Below are positions 1 through 9,264 of a stretch of DNA of 49,185 bases, in pieces. A program made the position numbers and the translations under genes. Origin of the DNA: an uncultured Mycoplasmatota bacterium (GTDB lineage Bacteria; Bacillota_I; Bacilli_A; RF39; UBA660); NCBI GenBank assembly GCA_946488855.1, contig CAMLWC010000005.1, positions 1-49,185 of the forward strand. The letters run 5' to 3'. How positions within the stretch are numbered: the first letter of the stretch is position 1; every line of letters begins with the position of its first letter. The notes under the pieces are model-generated. The model ran no database searches. It worked only from the letters and a program-made list of their open reading frames with translations, and was not told the DNA's origin.

Positions 1-140
1 TTAATATTATTCTTATCAAGTAATTTAGATAAATATTCTCTTCCATTGATATAAATTTGGACATTATAAGGAAACCAAGTTTGGATTTTTAGAAACATTA
101 AACCAAACTCTTCATCATTAAAGTAAAAATAATAATGCTT
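1..140 (-). pseudogene. Fragment of a larger uncharacterised protein (…KCKHYYFYFNDEEFGLMFLKIQTWFPYNVQIYINGREYLSKLLDKNNI…), open through the left window edge
   Basis: Minus-strand frame is open from about 140 to 1 and gives a protein-like peptide in a different frame from the adjacent HTH ORF. Could be the body of a truncated gene. Confidence 0.4.
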
Positions 141-144
141 ACAT

Positions 145-423
145 TTAGTAGGTCTTGGGGTAACCTCTAACTTTTTCTATTTCTAAATAATGATACTCTT
201 GCAATTCCTTTAGTATGGATCTAATTCCATCTCTACCCTCTTTACTTATAGAACAAAGACCTGCCAAAGAATAATCCCAATCTTCTGGCAAACTTAACAT
301 AAACGATAATAACCCTTTAGCTTTATACGATAAATTTTTATCTCTTAAGTGATAATTAGACATAACAGTATAGTTATTATTTTTTTCTATTTTAAAAACT
401 GACATATTTACACCTCCTAACAT
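145..423 (-). pseudogene. Truncated replication-initiator/HTH-domain protein of the plasmid/ICE type (N-terminal part only)
   Basis: MSVFKIEKNNNYTVMSNYHLRDKNLSYKAKGLLSFMLSLPEDWDYSLAGL resembles the N-terminal HTH of mobile-element replication proteins. It stops after 92 aa, where such proteins usually continue. Likely start is MSVFKIEK. Confidence 0.6.
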
Positions 424-481
424 TTACAAAATAAAACTGATTTAGTTTATAGTATCTAAATCAGTTGAATTAACACAAAAA

Positions 482-558
482 TGGCGTCCCTGAGGTGACT
501 CGAACACCCAATCTTTCGCTTAGGAGGCGAAGGCATTTTCCTATTATGCTACAGGGAC
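482..558 (-). tRNA. tRNA-Arg (anticodon CCT), CCA encoded
   Basis: Minus strand GTCCCTGTAGCATAATAGGAAAATGCCTTCGCCTCCTAAGCGAAAGATTGGGTGTTCGAGTCACCTCAGGGACGCCA; all arms fold, loop CTCCTAA. Confidence 0.93.
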
Positions 559-727
559 ATATACCTTAATCTTAACAAATAAATATCAAAATTAAGGTAA
601 TTTTTTCAAAACTTTATTGTTTTTTTTAAAGATAAAGACAAATTTTCGCGACTATCTTATTTCTTTAAATTCTGTCCTTCCTCATAAAATAAAGGTTTCT
701 AATACATTTTCCCTTATTTTAAACAAC

Positions 728-769
728 CCCTCAGGTGGCTATCGCTCTATCCTACTGAGCTACGAGGAC
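728..769 (-). pseudogene. tRNA 5'-half fragment (acceptor 5' strand plus D-arm), no matching 3' half
   Basis: Minus strand GTCCTCGTAGCTCAGTAGGATAGAGCGATAGCC then ACCTGAGGGGTTGTTT; no T-arm or CGAGGAC 3' strand follows. Confidence 0.7.
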
Positions 770-827
770 ACAACAATATTATAATATATTTTTAATATTT
801 TAACAATCAAAAAAGATAGAAAACTAT

Positions 828-1319
828 CTATTTTATAAAATTAAATAATAACAAAACTGATAAATTTGAAACATATCTTAGTTTATATCCAAATTTAATG
901 CCAAACTCAGATAAAGCTACCTTCTTATCATATAAACTAACTAACCAACTTTCCTTATATTTAGGAACAACTAAATTTAATGGAAACATATGGCTTCTAA
1001 TGATATCTGATTCTTTGGTATTAACATTAAATTTTTCTAAAGCATTTATTTCTGCTTTTAAAGGATGCGTAAATGTAGAAATAAATTTTTCTTTTAAACT
1101 AACATTTTCACTATCAAAAAAATCATGTAATAATCCGCCAATTGCTACTGACTTATAATCCATTTTGTGTTTTTTAGCAAACTTATACGCTTGATAAGAA
1201 ACTTTTAAAGAATGATCAAATCTTGTTATTCCGTGATGCTCACATTTTTTTAAATTCATAAATTCTTCACTTTTTAGTATATGTTCAACTAACTTTTTGT
1301 ACTCATTATCTAGTTCCAT
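828..1319 (-). CDS. HD-domain protein (putative phosphohydrolase)
   Basis: HGITRFDHSLKVSYQAYKFAKKH…AIGGLLHDFF: HD-superfamily signature. Confidence 0.75.
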   Translation of the reverse strand: MELDNEYKKLVEHILKSEEFMNLKKCEHHGITRFDHSLKVSYQAYKFAKKHKMDYKSVAIGGLLHDFFDSENVSLKEKFISTFTHPLKAEINALEKFNVNTKESDIIRSHMFPLNLVVPKYKESWLVSLYDKKVALSEFGIKFGYKLRYVSNLSVLLLFNFIK

Positions 1320-1386
1320 TATTTCACCCCGAACTATAACATTATATCATAGTTCGTAAAAAAAAAGAATAACTTTTGTCTAAAAA

Positions 1387-2436
1387 CTATTCAATTTCTA
1401 AAGTTTTATTTTTAGGTTGTATTTGTATATACGTAATTCCATCATTGACAGTTAATTCTTCCCCATTTAACAATTTATATACAGTTTGACCTGCAGGACT
1501 CTTTTTCTCCCATGTAATAGGAACCGCATAACCATTAGATATAAAATATCCTTTGCCACTACCTATATTATCAATTTCTTGTCGTCCATAACTATCCATA
1601 CTATAATTATTTACTTGATAAGTTATAATATTTTTAGCAGCAAATGGTTCTCCAGTAACATAGTCTTTACGCAATGTATCACCGCTATATTTATTATAAA
1701 CTTTATTAACAGCATCATATTTAAAAGTATTTTCTTGATAATCAGAATATTTAATATAAACACTGTCTGCTTTAATAGCGCCTTCCATAGTTGATAAATC
1801 AATTTCATCAATACTATAATTTAGTAAAGGTTTTGATGTTGTTGTAGTTTCATAACCTCTTTTTTTTGCTACTTTTAAAATATTTTCAATATTAATATAA
1901 GCAGTATGTTCTGTTGGAACACCGTTTGCTTTTAATTCTTCATCACGCCAAAATCCACTATCTACCATACCATTAACATTATCAATATTTAAATTATTAA
2001 TATCTGATTCTGCTTGTGGACTCCAACCAAAATGTGTATATATTGCATCATTTTCTTGAGCATAATCTAAAAAATAATGTCTTGAACTTCTTACAGTTCC
2101 AATAGTTGCAGTATCTTTATCCTTAAATACAGCCATCATACGCGTAATACCACCTTCGACAACAATTTCATAAACTAAATAGGCATCATTCAATCCTGTT
2201 TGATAAGGTTGAGCTGTTTTGTGATTATTAATCATAACTGCTATTGGCCTAGTATCAGATTCTAAATCTAAAATTTGTAATTTTTTTTCAACTATCGGTG
2301 CTGGTTCTTCAGTTTTTTCTTCTTGTTCTAATTTTTCCTCTTTATTGAAAAATATAAAATATACTCCGACACTAATTAATAAAACAAATACTAAAAATAC
2401 AGATATAATTCTACCCCATCTTAATTTCATAAACAT
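1387..2436 (-). CDS. DUF3048 / YerB-like lipoprotein or membrane-anchored protein
   Basis: N-terminal TM segment, then RPIAVMINNHKTAQPYQTGLNDAYLVYEIVVEGGITRMMAVF…IGTVRSSRHYFLDYAQENDAIYTHFGWSPQA. Confidence 0.85.
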   Translation of the reverse strand: MFMKLRWGRIISVFLVFVLLISVGVYFIFFNKEEKLEQEEKTEEPAPIVEKKLQILDLESDTRPIAVMINNHKTAQPYQTGLNDAYLVYEIVVEGGITRMMAVFKDKDTATIGTVRSSRHYFLDYAQENDAIYTHFGWSPQAESDINNLNIDNVNGMVDSGFWRDEELKANGVPTEHTAYINIENILKVAKKRGYETTTTSKPLLNYSIDEIDLSTMEGAIKADSVYIKYSDYQENTFKYDAVNKVYNKYSGDTLRKDYVTGEPFAAKNIITYQVNNYSMDSYGRQEIDNIGSGKGYFISNGYAVPITWEKKSPAGQTVYKLLNGEELTVNDGITYIQIQPKNKTLEIE

Positions 2437-2450
2437 ACTCCTTTATAAAA

Positions 2451-2526
2451 TGGTGCTGGAAATAGGACTCGAACCTACGACCTACGCGTTACGAATGCGT
2501 TGCTCTACCAACTAAGCTATTCCAGC
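2451..2526 (-). tRNA. tRNA-Thr (anticodon CGT), CCA encoded
   Basis: Minus strand GCTGGAATAGCTTAGTTGGTAGAGCAACGCATTCGTAACGCGTAGGTCGTAGGTTCGAGTCCTATTTCCAGCACCA. One A·C mismatch at the base of the anticodon loop. Confidence 0.93.
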
Positions 2527-2558
2527 AACTATATTAATTATATCACATTAATATTTAA

Positions 2559-2587
2559 AAAAAGACATAAATTTTTAATGTCTTTTT
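2559..2587. terminator. Hairpin AAAAAGACAT…ATGTCTTTTT (possible bidirectional terminator)
   Basis: 10-bp perfect stem with A/T tracts on both sides, at the 3' end of the DUF1700 gene. Confidence 0.6.
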
Positions 2588-3881
2588 ATTTAATATCAAT
2601 ATCGTCAATAGTATGTCTATTGCCATATACTTTAAATTGTAAATCAAATACTTCATCATAATTGGCTATTTTGTTTTCTTTTAAATTTTCAACACAGTCA
2701 TTATACCAATCAATAAAACCTTTATTTTGAGAACTTAAAATTATTTTATTATTAGATTTGTTTTCATTTACATTAACAAAATTTTCATTATAAAATACTT
2801 CAATTATGATTTCATTATCATCTAAATCATTATCAATAATAGTTTCATAATCGCCATCTAAATATAAATCTGTATTATTTTCTATAGTATAATTGTATTT
2901 TAATACATCATCATTATTATACTTAATATATTGAATATTTTTGTAAGTATTAAATGATAAAATTGTACCTATAGCAAATAAAATAATAGATATTAAAAAT
3001 GGATAAAATTTAAAAGATATTTTTTTACTAAATAAATTAGATAATTGATTAGAAATATAACCAAAGAAAACTAATAAACTAAGTAAAATAAATAAAACGC
3101 CAAATAAATCAATACCAATTATTAAATAATAAATTATAAAACAAATAGCTACAACAATACCTAAATTAACAAAAATTAAAGGTAAAATTATAAAAATAAA
3201 TATAAAAATTTTAGCTATCTCTTTTAAGATACTTATTACTTCATCCTTTTTTATTTTTTCTTCTTTTTTTTCACTAATTTCTACCTTTTTGTTTTTTTTT
3301 ACTGTTTTTTTTACTTCTTTTTTAACATTATTTATATTATCTTTAAACATCCTAATACTTATTAAGACACAAACCACAAAATATAATACCCATATCAACA
3401 TCCCCCATAAAATAATTAATATAATATCTAAAGGGAAAAATACAATATCTAATATATTATGTCCTAAACCATAAATAACTAAAAATGGTATACTAATAAT
3501 AGCAAAAATAATTAATAAAATAATAGCTTTAATAATTACTTCAAAAACAAAATCTAAAGTAATATTATCATGTTTTTTTATATCATCAACTAAACTTTTT
3601 GTAAAATTAGATAATTTAGTAGAAGCTTTATTAATAAAATTGTCAAAATCAGTTTTAATATCATCATCAGTATATTTAGGATTAATTTTATATGCTTTTA
3701 ATATTTCTTTACTTAATTCGTTAACATCGCCAAAATCTTTAATCGCTTCTTCTTCCGTTTTACCATTTTTTATTTTTTCATCAATTATTTCACTATATTC
3801 ATCAATAATATCTTTTACTTCATTTTCATCTAATATTTTTAAATTCTTCTTTAATTTATTAATAAAACTACTTTTGTTCAT
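2586..3881 (-). CDS. DUF1700-family membrane protein (HAAS-type N-terminus)
   Basis: MNKSSFINKLKKNLKILDENEVKDIIDEYSEIIDEKIKNGKTEEEAIKDFGDVNELSKEIL, then multiple TM helices. Overlaps the upstream PadR gene. Confidence 0.8.
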   Translation of the reverse strand: MNKSSFINKLKKNLKILDENEVKDIIDEYSEIIDEKIKNGKTEEEAIKDFGDVNELSKEILKAYKINPKYTDDDIKTDFDNFINKASTKLSNFTKSLVDDIKKHDNITLDFVFEVIIKAIILLIIFAIISIPFLVIYGLGHNILDIVFFPLDIILIILWGMLIWVLYFVVCVLISIRMFKDNINNVKKEVKKTVKKNKKVEISEKKEEKIKKDEVISILKEIAKIFIFIFIILPLIFVNLGIVVAICFIIYYLIIGIDLFGVLFILLSLLVFFGYISNQLSNLFSKKISFKFYPFLISIILFAIGTILSFNTYKNIQYIKYNNDDVLKYNYTIENNTDLYLDGDYETIIDNDLDDNEIIIEVFYNENFVNVNENKSNNKIILSSQNKGFIDWYNDCVENLKENKIANYDEVFDLQFKVYGNRHTIDDIDIK

Positions 3882-4197
3882 TTTTCATACTCTCCTTTAT
3901 AAATTTATTAACACTATTAGCAAATATTTTCCAATTTTCTCTTAAATCTTCCAATCTTTGTTTACCTAAAACAGTTATTTTATAATATTTTCTTGCAGGG
4001 CCTTTAGTAGAATCAACTAAATAAGTTTCAAAATATCTCTCATTTGTCAATCTTTTTAATAATGGATAAATTGTTCCATCATTAACATCAACAACTCTAG
4101 ATACTTCCATAACTAATTCATATCCATAACGATCTTTTTTATTAACAGCCAGTAAAACAATTAGTTCTAAAACGCCTTTTTTAAATTGTGTATTCAT
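3868..4197 (-). CDS. PadR-family transcriptional regulator
   Basis: KKGVLELIVLLAVNKKDRYGYELVMEVS…DVNDGTIYPLLKRLTNERYFETYLVDSTKGPARKYYKITVLGKQRL. Confidence 0.92.
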   Translation of the reverse strand: MNTQFKKGVLELIVLLAVNKKDRYGYELVMEVSRVVDVNDGTIYPLLKRLTNERYFETYLVDSTKGPARKYYKITVLGKQRLEDLRENWKIFANSVNKFIKESMKNEQK

Positions 4198-4214
4198 ACA
4201 TCACCTCTACTATA

Positions 4215-4280
4215 ATTATACATTAACTATCTTGTATTGTCAAGTACTATATATTTAAAAATAGTATATTCACATACTAT
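4215..4280 (-). promoter_or_regulatory. Consensus sigma-A promoter of padR-DUF1700 with candidate PadR operator repeats
   Basis: Minus strand -35 TTGACA (4243-4238), 17-nt spacer, -10 TATAAT (4220-4215). Inverted repeats TACTAT-N10-ATAGTA (4245-4266) and ATAGTAT-N6-ATACTAT (4261-4280) abut the -35. Confidence 0.7.
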
Positions 4281-4762
4281 TTAGATAAACATAATACTTT
4301 TTGCTTTTTAGAAATAATGTTATTAAACATTATAGCAAATGAATTAGCAATTTTTTGATTTTTGCTACCACTTAAACAAAAACATATAGGACATATCTTA
4401 GCATTAGCAAATATCTTATTTGGATTATTATAAAAATGTATAATATAACAATCATCTTGTTCTGTAATAGTTAATCTGTTAGCATTTTCATATTCTCCAT
4501 AATCTTCACCTATCCAAACAAATTGATTATTATTTAATAATCTATCATATGGTTTATCATTAATTCTTATTTCTGTAAATATTTTTTTGAAATAAACATA
4601 TAATTCATTTTCTTCATCTATAACAAATTCATTGTCATCATGATAATTATACATTGTAAAATAAAAATCTGCTCCTTCAAAACTCATTTGCATTTCATCG
4701 CCATTGTCTTTTTTTAAAACTATTATATGTTTATCATCTACATAACGGTGTAACAATTCCAT
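4277..4762 (-). CDS. Hypothetical protein with C-terminal CPICFC motif
   Basis: 161-aa ORF in the colinear array; no family recognised. Confidence 0.6.
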   Translation of the reverse strand: MELLHRYVDDKHIIVLKKDNGDEMQMSFEGADFYFTMYNYHDDNEFVIDEENELYVYFKKIFTEIRINDKPYDRLLNNNQFVWIGEDYGEYENANRLTITEQDDCYIIHFYNNPNKIFANAKICPICFCLSGSKNQKIANSFAIMFNNIISKKQKVLCLSK

Positions 4763-4789
4763 ATAATTACCTTCTTTATATAATTATTT

Positions 4790-4874
4790 TGGTGCACAGA
4801 AAGGGACTCGAACCCTCACGAATTACTTCACAAGCACCTCAAGCCTGCGTGTCTACCTATTCCACCATCTGTGC
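4790..4874 (-). tRNA. tRNA-Leu (anticodon GAG), CCA encoded
   Basis: Minus strand GCACAGATGGTGGAATAGGTAGACACGCAGGCTTGAGGTGCTTGTGAAGTAATTCGTGAGGGTTCGAGTCCCTTTCTGTGCACCA; long variable arm. Confidence 0.93.
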
Positions 4875-4893
4875 AAATAAAACTAGAAATTAT

Positions 4894-6219
4894 CTAGTTT
4901 TTAAGTGCTTTAAACATTTTACGCCATAATTTATCAGAAGAATAATTTAAAATACCTACTTTATATATTTTTAAACCATACTTAATTAATAAATATATAA
5001 CTACTATCATTAATCCCATAGATATCAATACATCAATAACAGTAAACTCTCCCATTACTAATAATGATGGACTTAATATAGCTGATATAAAAGGTACATA
5101 TCCTAAAATATTAATTATAATAGATCCTTTAAAACCACCAGCTATAATAGCTAAGTAATAACCTATTAAACTTATTAACATAATAGGAGTTTGTAATTGT
5201 TGAAAATCTTCTGTATTAGTAGTCATACTTGCTAAAATACCAGCTAATAAAGAATAACCGATAAAAGTTAAAATCATAAGGATTAAAACTAAAGGTATAA
5301 TATATCTTAACGATGACACAAATGATGGTGTAAATAATTCATTCATCATACCTGTAACTTGATTAAATACATCACCAACACCTGATGCATCGCCAAAGAA
5401 AGTTCTTGATATAAATCCTAAAGCTCCATATAATAATAATAATCCACCTTGAATTAATATAAATAAATTACCTGCAATACATTTACTAAAGAAATGAACT
5501 TGTGGTGATACATTACCAATTATAATTTCCATACCACGTGTTGTTTTTTCATCATTTACTTCTGCTCCAATCATTTGAACTAAAAATATTACTAACATAA
5601 AAAATGGTAAAATAATTATTTGAAAAACTGTACTCATAATCATATCCATATTTTCTTCAGCTGAATCTTTATTTTCATCTAAAACTGTTCTTTCAATAGT
5701 AACTGGGGTATTAAGTGCTAACAATTCTTCTTCACTTATTTCAAATTTTTCAACTGCTAAATAAGTTTTAACTGAATTTATTGCACTATTAATCAAAGTC
5801 ATATTTAAAGTGTCGACAAAACCATGTGTTATCATTGAAACTTTAATAATATTTTCTTCATCATAATCAAATACTAAAGCAATCGAATCTTTTTCTTCTT
5901 CATTATTTTTTATTTCTTCAGTTATTTCTTCTTTTGTTTTATCATATTTGATTACTTCATATTTACTATCTTCGGTTAACTTAAATCCAGCATCAATGCT
6001 AGCTTTAAATATATCATAAGTATTAGTATTATCAATTACATAAATTTTGGTAGTTTTATCAAAATCACCACCAAAGAAAGTAATAATGTGATCAATATTA
6101 GCAACACCTATTATTAAAATTGCTAGAAAAATATTTGCTAAAACAAACCATTTTGTTTTTATTTTTCTTTTTAAACTCATGCCAATTAAAAACTTTAATT
6201 TATTTTTCATATGATTCAC
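4894..6219 (-). CDS. ABC transporter permease (NatB/ABC-2 type)
   Basis: Multiple TM helices, ABC-2-like sequence (EVNDEKTTRGMEIIIGNVSPQVHFFSKCIAGNLF), adjacent to an ABC ATPase. Confidence 0.85.
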   Translation of the reverse strand: MNHMKNKLKFLIGMSLKRKIKTKWFVLANIFLAILIIGVANIDHIITFFGGDFDKTTKIYVIDNTNTYDIFKASIDAGFKLTEDSKYEVIKYDKTKEEITEEIKNNEEEKDSIALVFDYDEENIIKVSMITHGFVDTLNMTLINSAINSVKTYLAVEKFEISEEELLALNTPVTIERTVLDENKDSAEENMDMIMSTVFQIIILPFFMLVIFLVQMIGAEVNDEKTTRGMEIIIGNVSPQVHFFSKCIAGNLFILIQGGLLLLYGALGFISRTFFGDASGVGDVFNQVTGMMNELFTPSFVSSLRYIIPLVLILMILTFIGYSLLAGILASMTTNTEDFQQLQTPIMLISLIGYYLAIIAGGFKGSIIINILGYVPFISAILSPSLLVMGEFTVIDVLISMGLMIVVIYLLIKYGLKIYKVGILNYSSDKLWRKMFKALKN

Positions 6220-7108
6220 CTACTTTTGCTACAAATATTTCATTTAAAGATGGTTCTTCAACAGAAAATTTAGTTACATTATCACATTTACTAACATATT
6301 TAAATACATCTTTAACTATATCTTGATTTTCAATTTTAACTTCATATTCATCAGCTTTTTTAGTAACAGTTACAACACCAGCAATTTTTTCTATTTCTTT
6401 AATATCAATATCACCTTTAATTAAAATATTTTTTTTGCGATATTGTTCTTTTATTTTTTTTAGTTCACCTGATAAAACTGATTTACCATTTAATAAAACT
6501 ACTAATTTTTTACAAAACAATTCAACATGTTCCATTCGATGTGATGAAAAGATAATCATACTACCTTTTTTAGACATTTCAACAATTTCTTTTTTAAACA
6601 ACTCAACATTAAATGGATCTAATCCACTAAATGGTTCATCTAATATTAATAGTTCTGGTTCATTTAAAATTGCTGTTATAAATTGAACTTTTTGTTGATT
6701 ACCTTTTGATAATTCTTTTATTTTTTTATCTAAATATTCAGGTATTTCAAATTTTTCTAATAATTCTTTTGTTCTTTTTAATATGTCTTCTTCTTTCATA
6801 CCTTTTAAAACGCCATAGAAGATACATTGTTCTTTAACCGTTAATTTAGTTAATAAACTTCTTTCTTCAGTTAAAAAACCAATTTTATCAGTAACATCAT
6901 AATCTATTTTTTTACCATTTAAAGTAATATTACCTTTAGTAATATCAAGTAATCCCATAATCATTCTAAATGTTGTTGTTTTACCAGCACCATTAACACC
7001 TAATAATCCAAATATTTCTCCTGGTTTTACTTCAAACGATAAATTATCTACTGCTTTAAAATCACCATAATATTTTGTAACTCCATCTACCTTTAACACT
7101 ATAACCAC
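6200..7108 (-). CDS. ABC transporter ATP-binding protein (NatA-like)
   Basis: Walker A GVNGAGKTTT, signature ELSKGNQQKVQ, Walker B LLILDEPFSGLDP. Confidence 0.93.
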   Translation of the reverse strand: MVIVLKVDGVTKYYGDFKAVDNLSFEVKPGEIFGLLGVNGAGKTTTFRMIMGLLDITKGNITLNGKKIDYDVTDKIGFLTEERSLLTKLTVKEQCIFYGVLKGMKEEDILKRTKELLEKFEIPEYLDKKIKELSKGNQQKVQFITAILNEPELLILDEPFSGLDPFNVELFKKEIVEMSKKGSMIIFSSHRMEHVELFCKKLVVLLNGKSVLSGELKKIKEQYRKKNILIKGDIDIKEIEKIAGVVTVTKKADEYEVKIENQDIVKDVFKYVSKCDNVTKFSVEEPSLNEIFVAKVGESYEK

Positions 7109-7416
7109 CTCGAATTTTTAACCTTTTTTAATTTATCATTTTCGTATTCATTATATATTTTAATTAATTTCCTAATAACCCTTTCATAATTATCATATAT
7201 ATCATCTTTTAATTTTAATTGAACATATTTATAAAAATCTTCTTTATCAGTATACAAATTCATGATTTCATCAACTTTAATTTTACTTTTTTCACTTTTA
7301 ATATTAAAAACATATTCTTGATAATAATCAATCAATAACTTAGACATAATATCATTTTCTAAATATAAGAAATTAACAATTTTATCATAATGTTTACAAC
7401 AATTAATTGTTATCAT
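7099..7416 (-). CDS. Hypothetical protein (105 aa)
   Basis: Overlaps both neighbours in a tight array; no recognised family. Confidence 0.5.
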   Translation of the reverse strand: MITINCCKHYDKIVNFLYLENDIMSKLLIDYYQEYVFNIKSEKSKIKVDEIMNLYTDKEDFYKYVQLKLKDDIYDNYERVIRKLIKIYNEYENDKLKKVKNSRWL

Positions 7417-8441
7417 TTAATTATAAACCTAACAATGTCATTATAAGTTATTGCTACCATTAATATCATAAGTAAAGCTAATCCAACTGCATGAATAGTG
7501 TTTTCAACCTTAACATTAATTGGTTTTCTTCTAATTTTTTCAATTATTAAAAATAAAATTCTTCCACCATCAAATGCAGGTATTGGTAATAAATTAATAA
7601 AACCAACATTGATACTTAAATAACCTGTTAAATAAATTAAATTAATTATTCCTAATTTTGCTGTTTCTCCTACTAAATTATATATACCAACAGGTCCTGA
7701 TAAATTAGATAAACTAAGTTTTCCTGTAATCAAATAAGCAATAACTAAAAACATTTGTTCAATTAAACTAAAAAATTTACTAATACCATATTTAATACCT
7801 TCAAAAAATCCATATTCAACTGTTGAATCTAAAGAAAAACCATAAGAATATGCACCATCTTTTTCAGTTGGAACTATATTAATTTTTTCTAATTTATTAT
7901 CTCTTAAAACTTCTAATTCTAAAGTTTTACCATAATTTAATTGATATTCTAATAATAATTTATCAATACTGTTTATTTTTACTCCATTCATAGTTTTAAT
8001 TACATCACCAGCCATTAAACCAGCTTCATAACTAGGACTTTCAACTGGGACTTGTGAAACAATTGGTTTATTATTAGGATTACCATTTATAAAACCAAAT
8101 ATAATTAAAAGTAATATGGCAAAGATAAAATTAAACATAACACCTGCTACAATAGTTAAAAACTTTTGCATCCAAGTTTTAGATTGTAATTTTTTATTCT
8201 TAGGGACATCTTCATCATCTTCTACCCCTTCACCAGCCATTGCACAAAAACCACCGATTGGAAATAATCTAATACCATATTCAGTTTCATCATTTTTTCT
8301 TTTAAACATAAATATTCTAGGTCCCATACCAATGCAAAATTCATAAACATAAATACCTGCTCTTTTAGCAAAGATAAAATGACCTAATTCATGAACAAAT
8401 ATTGTAATACTTAATACTAATATAAAATATATTAAAGTCAT
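7413..8441 (-). CDS. rseP: RIP metalloprotease RseP (site-2 protease)
   Basis: HELGHF near the N-terminus, PDZ domain, NLLPIPAFDGGRI motif; adjacent to cdsA-uppS. Confidence 0.95.
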   Translation of the reverse strand: MTLIYFILVLSITIFVHELGHFIFAKRAGIYVYEFCIGMGPRIFMFKRKNDETEYGIRLFPIGGFCAMAGEGVEDDEDVPKNKKLQSKTWMQKFLTIVAGVMFNFIFAILLLIIFGFINGNPNNKPIVSQVPVESPSYEAGLMAGDVIKTMNGVKINSIDKLLLEYQLNYGKTLELEVLRDNKLEKINIVPTEKDGAYSYGFSLDSTVEYGFFEGIKYGISKFFSLIEQMFLVIAYLITGKLSLSNLSGPVGIYNLVGETAKLGIINLIYLTGYLSINVGFINLLPIPAFDGGRILFLIIEKIRRKPINVKVENTIHAVGLALLMILMVAITYNDIVRFIIK

Positions 8442-8451
8442 AACTCATCTC

Positions 8452-9264
8452 CTATAAAAAATTTATAAAATATATAATAGCCAAAGCTACAAATATAATA
8501 CTATCAAATCTATCTAAGATACCACCATGACCTGGCATGATGTTAGAAAAATCTTTAATTTTATAATTTCTTTTAATTTGTGAAAAAAATAAATCTCCTA
8601 ATTGACCAAATATAGATAAAATCAAAGTTATTAAAATTAATAGAAATATATTTATATCTTGATTTATAAAAAATAAATAAAATAACGAACTTATTAATAC
8701 ACCAAAGAAAGCACCACCTAAACATCCTTCCCATGTTTTATTAGGTGAAATTTCATTTATTTTGTGTTTACCAAACAATATACCGATTGATTGAGCAAAT
8801 GTATCTGTCATAATTGTTATTAAAAATAGATAAATAAAATATAACAAACTCATATTTCTAATAATAATTAAAGTAGCAAATGCCATAGTTAACAAAATAG
8901 TTGTACCAATCAAATAAAAACATTTTTCTATATTAAATTCTTTATTTTTATGATTAATCAATAATAAACATCCGTATATTAATAAAATAATACTTAATAC
9001 TTTAAAATCTAAAATATTATCTAAACTATTTTCATTAATACTAGTTCCTAATAAAAATAAGTAAGATATATAGCAAATTAAACGATTCCAATAATTTTTA
9101 ACTAATAAATCTAATATTTCTTTAAAAGCTAATAAAGCAATAATTATAGCTAAAAAATAAAATGGAGTCCCTCCTAGATAAACTAATGGAAGAGATATTA
9201 TTAAAGCTATTATTGCACTAATTATTCTTGTTTTCATAATTAATTCCTCCAAACCTTCTATCAC
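8452..9264 (-). CDS. cdsA: Phosphatidate cytidylyltransferase (likely start MKTRIISA at ~9237)
   Basis: SPNKTWEGCLGGAFFGV and GQLGDLFFSQIKRNYKIKDFSNIMPGHGGILDRFDS. Confidence 0.95.
   Translation of the reverse strand: MIEGLEELIMKTRIISAIIALIISLPLVYLGGTPFYFLAIIIALLAFKEILDLLVKNYWNRLICYISYLFLLGTSINENSLDNILDFKVLSIILLIYGCLLLINHKNKEFNIEKCFYLIGTTILLTMAFATLIIIRNMSLLYFIYLFLITIMTDTFAQSIGILFGKHKINEISPNKTWEGCLGGAFFGVLISSLFYLFFINQDINIFLLILITLILSIFGQLGDLFFSQIKRNYKIKDFSNIMPGHGGILDRFDSIIFVALAIIYFINFL

Noticed and set aside
1486-1811. ORFs 1486..1794(+) and 1623..1811(-) inside the DUF3048 gene
   Set aside because: Shadow ORFs overlapping a confidently identified CDS; low-complexity, no independent signals.
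2451-2526. A·C mismatch in the tRNA-Thr(CGT) anticodon stem as evidence of a pseudogene
   Set aside because: All other stems and the encoded CCA are intact; a single mismatch at the loop-closing pair is tolerable.
3289-3945. Plus-strand ORFs opposite DUF1700/padR (3289..3474, 3640..3945)
   Set aside because: Antisense to convincing coding sequence; hydrophobic translations are a by-product of AT-rich antisense frames.
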